From: Gammaproteobacteria bacterium
Lineage (GTDB): Bacteria; Pseudomonadota; Gammaproteobacteria; SZUA-229
Assembly: GCA_030641945.1 (NCBI GenBank)
Contig: DAOWLL010000039.1
Coordinates: forward strand, 1-9,519
DNA: 9,519 bases
Reading direction: 5' to 3'
Position numbers and translations under genes: made by a program. Of the stretch, positions 6,084 to 9,519 are shown in pieces. Each line of letters starts with the position of its first letter. The stretch's first letter is position 1. Under the pieces are notes generated by a model that saw only the letters and a list, made by a program, of their open reading frames with translations, was not told where the DNA came from and made no database searches.

Positions 6084-7403
6084 ATGAATTTCAGTCGATT
6101 TGCCCAATCACGAAAGCTGCTGATTTTGCCGCCCATTGCAATTGGGCTGCTGGTATTGCTGTTCATGGTGGCGGGGAAACAGCCACCGGCACAGGCGGAG
6201 CGTGGCGAGCCGACGCGTACCGTGCGCGTTATAGAAGTGCCGCTGGTTGAGCTGGTGCCGATGGCTGAGGGTTATGGGCAGGTGCAGCCGGCGCGCATCT
6301 GGACGGCGGTCAGCCAGGTGTCCGGGCGGGTGACCTATATTCACCCCAAACTGAGGGATGGAGAAATCCTGCCGATGGGTACGGAGCTGGTGCACATCGA
6401 TCCGAAGGATTACGAACTCGCCCGGGCCCAGGCCCAGGCTGAACTGGCAGAACTCAATGCCCAGGAAAAAAACGCGCGCGCCTCCCTTGATATCGAGAAG
6501 CGCAATCTGCTGCTGGCAAAGAAGGAGCTGGAGCGTATCCAGAAACTGGTAAAGAAAGGAACGGCATCCCAGAGCAATGCAGACCAGACCGAGCGCGCAA
6601 TGCTGAGCTATAGCGCCTCGGTGCAGAACCTGCAGAATACCCTCGCGCTGGTGCCATCCCGACGCAGTGTACTCGATGCCAAAGTGGCACTGGCCGAACG
6701 TGACCTGGAACATACAATCATATGCGCGCCTTATGACATGCGGGTGGCGAACCTGAAGGTTGAGGCGGACCAGTATGTTCCCCTGGGTCAGAGCCTGTTC
6801 GAGGGCGATTCGGTGGACAGGGTGGAGATCAAGGCGCAGGTGGCGATGTCATCACTGCGGCGTCTGTTTATTGGCCGCCCTGACATACAAATTGATGTTC
6901 AGCGGATCAGCGAAGAGTTCGCTGAACTGATCGCGCTGGATCCGGTTGTGAGGCTGGACCTGGGCAATCATGTGGCGGAATGGAAAGCCGAGTTCGTACG
7001 CTTCAGCGATACCGTGGATCCGGAAACGCGCACCATGGGCGTGGTTGTCGCGGTGGACACCCCTTTCGAAAAAGTCATACCCGGTTACAAACCGCCGCTG
7101 TCGAAAGGCATGTTCGTCAATGTCGTTATGAGCGGAAAGAAATCCATGCAGCGCGTGCTGGTGCCGCGTTCGGCGGTGCGTGCAAACACGGTCTACGTGG
7201 CCGATGAGAACAACCGCCTGCGGCGCCGGCCGGTGCAGATATTGTTTTCCCAGGGCGATATCAGTGTTATTGCCGAAGGTCTGGAACCCGGTGAGCGCGT
7301 GGTCGTATCTGACCTTGTTCCGGCGGTCGATGGTATGTTGCTGCAGGTCCAGCTTGATGAGGATCTAAACCAGTCGCTGATTGCTCACGGAAAAGGTTCA
7401 TGA
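6084..7403 (+). CDS. RND efflux periplasmic adaptor (HlyD/AcrA family), membrane-anchored
   Basis: A 439-residue adaptor for the second RND pump. It is anchored by an uncleaved N-terminal transmembrane helix (about 13-30, LLILPPIAIGLLVLLFMVAG) with no lipobox, unlike the first adaptor. Domains in order: lipoyl half 1 (about 70-108, SQVSGRVTYIHPKLRDGEIL), a long alpha-helical coiled-coil hairpin (about 109-210, rich in Ala, Leu, Gln, Lys and Glu), lipoyl half 2 (about 211-245, TIICAPYDMRVANLKVEADQ), beta-barrel (about 246-350) and a membrane-proximal domain (about 357-425). At about 100 residues the hairpin is nearly twice as long as in the first adaptor, which bears on how it would meet an outer-membrane channel. 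The stop codon overlaps the next gene's start (ATGA), so adaptor and permease are translationally linked. Base composition is GC-richer than in module 1, with Leu mostly CTG. Substrate unknown. Confidence 0.93.
   Translation: MNFSRFAQSRKLLILPPIAIGLLVLLFMVAGKQPPAQAERGEPTRTVRVIEVPLVELVPMAEGYGQVQPARIWTAVSQVSGRVTYIHPKLRDGEILPMGTELVHIDPKDYELARAQAQAELAELNAQEKNARASLDIEKRNLLLAKKELERIQKLVKKGTASQSNADQTERAMLSYSASVQNLQNTLALVPSRRSVLDAKVALAERDLEHTIICAPYDMRVANLKVEADQYVPLGQSLFEGDSVDRVEIKAQVAMSSLRRLFIGRPDIQIDVQRISEEFAELIALDPVVRLDLGNHVAEWKAEFVRFSDTVDPETRTMGVVVAVDTPFEKVIPGYKPPLSKGMFVNVVMSGKKSMQRVLVPRSAVRANTVYVADENNRLRRRPVQILFSQGDISVIAEGLEPGERVVVSDLVPAVDGMLLQVQLDEDLNQSLIAHGKGS
7400..7403 (+). promoter_or_regulatory. 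ATGA start/stop overlap between adaptor and permease
   Basis: ATG (7400-7402) of the permease overlaps TGA (7401-7403) of the adaptor. A purine-rich GGAAAAGG (7389-7396) just upstream can serve as ribosome site. This arrangement usually means coupled translation and matched amounts of the two proteins. Confidence 0.8.
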
Positions 7404-9519
7404 TCGCCTGGTTTGCACGTCACCAGACGGCAGCCAACCTGCTGATGGCAGCGATCATGCTGCTTGGCCTGGTCGCCTTGCCGGGCCTGCAGCGCGAGAC
7501 CCTGCCTGAAATTCAAAGCGACACGGTGGAAATTCGCGTTATCTACAGGGGCGCCACACCCGACGAGGTGGAGGACGCTGTTTGCCGTCGCCTCGAAGAT
7601 GTACTGGAGAGTATTACCGACCTGGATGAAATGCGCTGTGAAGCCCGTGAGGGTGTGGGCACAGCCACTGCGGTCATGCGCGAAGGTTCAGAGATGACGC
7701 GTTTTCTGGATGACGTCAAGTCCGAAGTGGATGCCATCGACGATTTTCCGGAGCAGAGCGATCCGCCCGTCGTCGAGGAACTGAACCGTACCGATGCGGT
7801 TATCTCAGTAGCGGTGACGGGCCCCGCGGATCCCGTAGCACTGAAGGCCTATGCCGAGGACCTGAAGGACAGGATGATGGCCGAGACTGGGGTTGCGGAG
7901 GTGAATGTAACCGGCTTTTCCGATCATCATATACGCATCGAGATACCTGCCTGGCGCATGCGTAAATTCGGCCTGTCGGCTGCAGATATCGCCAATGCTG
8001 TCAATCGCCAAAGCGTCAGCAGTCCGGCCGGACGTCTTGAAGGTGCGGATGAAGACCTGTTGCTGCGCTTTGACGACCAGCGCAAGACCGCAGAATCTTT
8101 CCATGACCTGGTGGTGATCTCAGGCAGTACAGGGGCTGCGATACACCTGGGTGAGATCGCCGAGATTACCGATCGTTTTGACCGCGACGAGGAGAAGACC
8201 CTGTTCAACGGCAAGCGGGCTGCCCTGCTAAATGTTGCCAAGACCCGCACCCAGGACATTCTCAAGGTGCTGGCTTCGGTGACTGAATTTGTCGAGGCCG
8301 AGCGTGCCAGAGCCCCGCAGGGTATTTATCTGCACATGACCCAGGACCGTGCTTCGATTGTGCAGGACCGGCTCGACATGCTGCTGAGCAATGGATTGCA
8401 GGGCCTGGTGCTGGTGTTCCTGGTGCTGTGGTTGTTCTTCGGCACCCGCTACAGTTTCTGGGTGACCATGGGGCTGCCAGTTTCTTTTCTCGGCGCCCTG
8501 TTTGTTCTGCCGATTGTGGGCGTCACCATCAATATGATATCCATGATTGGCCTGCTGATCGGTGTCGGCCTGTTGATGGACGACGCCATCGTGATTGCCG
8601 AGAACATCGCGGCACGCATGGCCAGGGGTGATACACCGATGCACGCTGCCATTGAGGGTGTGAAGCAGGTATTGCCTGGCATCATGTCTTCCTTTGCCAC
8701 TACGCTGCTGGTGTTCGGCTCACTTGCCTTCATCACCGGCACCCTCGGGCAGATTTTGCGCGTCATGCCCATAGTGTTGATCATCGTGGTTTCCGTCAGC
8801 CTGCTGGAGGCTTTCTGGATCCTGCCGCATCACCTGAGCCACTCGCTGGCGCACATGAAAAAGAAAGCGCCGTCACGTTACCGCCAGGGATTTGATGATG
8901 CGTTTGACAGACTGCGTGATCGTGCTTTTAGCCCTGTGCTGGATCGCGCGGTTGACTACCGCTATTTCACGCTTGGAATCATCATCATGCTGTTGATGAT
9001 TGCCGTGGCCATTCCCGTTGGAGGCAAACTCAAGTTTGTCGGTTTCCCCGATATTGAAGGTGACATCGTCGAGGCTCGCATCCTGCTGCCCCAGGGCACA
9101 CCTCTGGCACGCACAGAGAAGGTGGTGGCAGCACTGGAGCAGGCGCTGGAGCGTGTTAATGGCCAGTTCAAACCGCGCCAGCCAGACACTCAGGACCTGG
9201 TGCGTAATGGCACGGTGATCTACGGCCAGAATCCGGATGCTTTTGAAACTGGACCGCATGTCGCAAGGGTCGTAGCCGACCTGTTGAGTGCCGAGCAGCG
9301 TGATGCGCCGCTGGATGAGTTCCGTAATGCCTGGCGCAAGGAAGTCGGCGAGCTGGCCGATGTTATTTCGATCAAGTATACCGAGCCTACGAGTGGCCCT
9401 GGCGGCCGGCCCATCGATCTGCGCCTGTTGGGTTATGACCTGCAAAGGCTCAAGGCTGCATCCAATGAGTTACAGCTTTGGCTGAGCAGCTATGTCGGCG
9501 TGCAGGACTTGAGTGATGA
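7400..9519 (+). CDS. RND efflux permease, 3' end cut by window edge
   Basis: Open from the ATG at 7400 to the last base without a stop: 706 complete codons, about two thirds of the usual length of about 1030 residues. Translation begins MIAWFARHQTAANLL, with TM1 at about 11-30, then the first porter loop to about 325, TM2-TM6 (about 330-478) and TM7 (about 522-540). The window ends inside the second periplasmic loop. TM4 carries the full proton-relay pair Asp394-Asp395 (GLLMDDAIVIAEN), matching AcrB Asp407/Asp408. The TM10 lysine lies beyond the edge. It should be an inner-membrane proton antiporter working with the adaptor it overlaps. It differs from the first permease in its N-terminus and TM4 motif, so the two come from separate RND branches. 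An outer-membrane factor may follow past the edge. The TGATGA closing the window is out of frame. Family call is certain; substrate unknown. Confidence 0.94.
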   Translation, partial: MIAWFARHQTAANLLMAAIMLLGLVALPGLQRETLPEIQSDTVEIRVIYRGATPDEVEDAVCRRLEDVLESITDLDEMRCEAREGVGTATAVMREGSEMTRFLDDVKSEVDAIDDFPEQSDPPVVEELNRTDAVISVAVTGPADPVALKAYAEDLKDRMMAETGVAEVNVTGFSDHHIRIEIPAWRMRKFGLSAADIANAVNRQSVSSPAGRLEGADEDLLLRFDDQRKTAESFHDLVVISGSTGAAIHLGEIAEITDRFDRDEEKTLFNGKRAALLNVAKTRTQDILKVLASVTEFVEAERARAPQGIYLHMTQDRASIVQDRLDMLLSNGLQGLVLVFLVLWLFFGTRYSFWVTMGLPVSFLGALFVLPIVGVTINMISMIGLLIGVGLLMDDAIVIAENIAARMARGDTPMHAAIEGVKQVLPGIMSSFATTLLVFGSLAFITGTLGQILRVMPIVLIIVVSVSLLEAFWILPHHLSHSLAHMKKKAPSRYRQGFDDAFDRLRDRAFSPVLDRAVDYRYFTLGIIIMLLMIAVAIPVGGKLKFVGFPDIEGDIVEARILLPQGTPLARTEKVVAALEQALERVNGQFKPRQPDTQDLVRNGTVIYGQNPDAFETGPHVARVVADLLSAEQRDAPLDEFRNAWRKEVGELADVISIKYTEPTSGPGGRPIDLRLLGYDLQRLKAASNELQLWLSSYVGVQDLSD

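Noticed and set aside
6108..6713. 201-codon minus-strand open frame inside the module 2 adaptor
   Set aside because: Antisense shadow of a confidently assigned adaptor; the His/Gln/Arg-rich translation matches no family I know.
8873..9445. 190-codon minus-strand open frame inside permease 2
   Set aside because: The plus-strand permease frame is continuous and has conserved RND features here; the reverse frame is a by-product of GC-rich codon use.
9514..9519. TGATGA at the window end as the stop of permease 2
   Set aside because: In the permease frame the last codons are TTG AGT GAT followed by GA; the TGA triplets are out of frame, so the gene continues past the window.

Overview
The window looks like a piece of a Gram-negative, probably gammaproteobacterial, chromosome. 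The reasons are two RND-type envelope efflux modules, a lipoprotein signal with Asp at +2 (the inner-membrane retention signal known from enterobacteria), and a GGGGACAGTATAC palindrome of the kind I associate with gammaproteobacterial REP/RAYT-type repeats. I cannot name the genus.

Layout. A stand-alone class I SAM-dependent methyltransferase (68-640, +) is followed by a 165-base gap holding an imperfect inverted repeat. RND module 1 comes next: a lipoprotein periplasmic adaptor (806-1873, +) and, four bases later, a complete 1028-residue RND permease (1878-4964, +). A convergent PAP2-superfamily membrane phosphatase (5066-5881, -) follows. Eighteen bases upstream of its start lies a perfect 19-bp inverted repeat (5900-5949) with the same core as the first repeat. 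RND module 2 then runs to the window edge: a membrane-anchored adaptor with a long coiled-coil hairpin (6084-7403, +), overlapping by four bases (ATGA) a second RND permease (7400 to beyond 9519, +) that is cut by the window after 706 codons.

How the genes work together. Each adaptor/permease pair should form the inner-membrane and periplasmic part of a proton-driven tripartite efflux pump. Neither module has an outer-membrane channel gene or an adjacent regulator in view, so both probably borrow a TolC-like protein encoded elsewhere, or module 2 has one past the right edge. The two modules are not a recent duplication: adaptor anchoring, hairpin length, the TM4 aspartate motif and base composition all differ. 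The left part (methyltransferase, module 1, PAP2) is visibly more AT-rich than module 2.

I find no RNA genes, CRISPR arrays, transposase genes or phage genes, and no gene-free stretch above 300 bases. I see no clear case for a wholly new system. The most unusual items are the two shared palindromes, which bracket RND module 1 plus the phosphatase, and the side-by-side unrelated RND modules.
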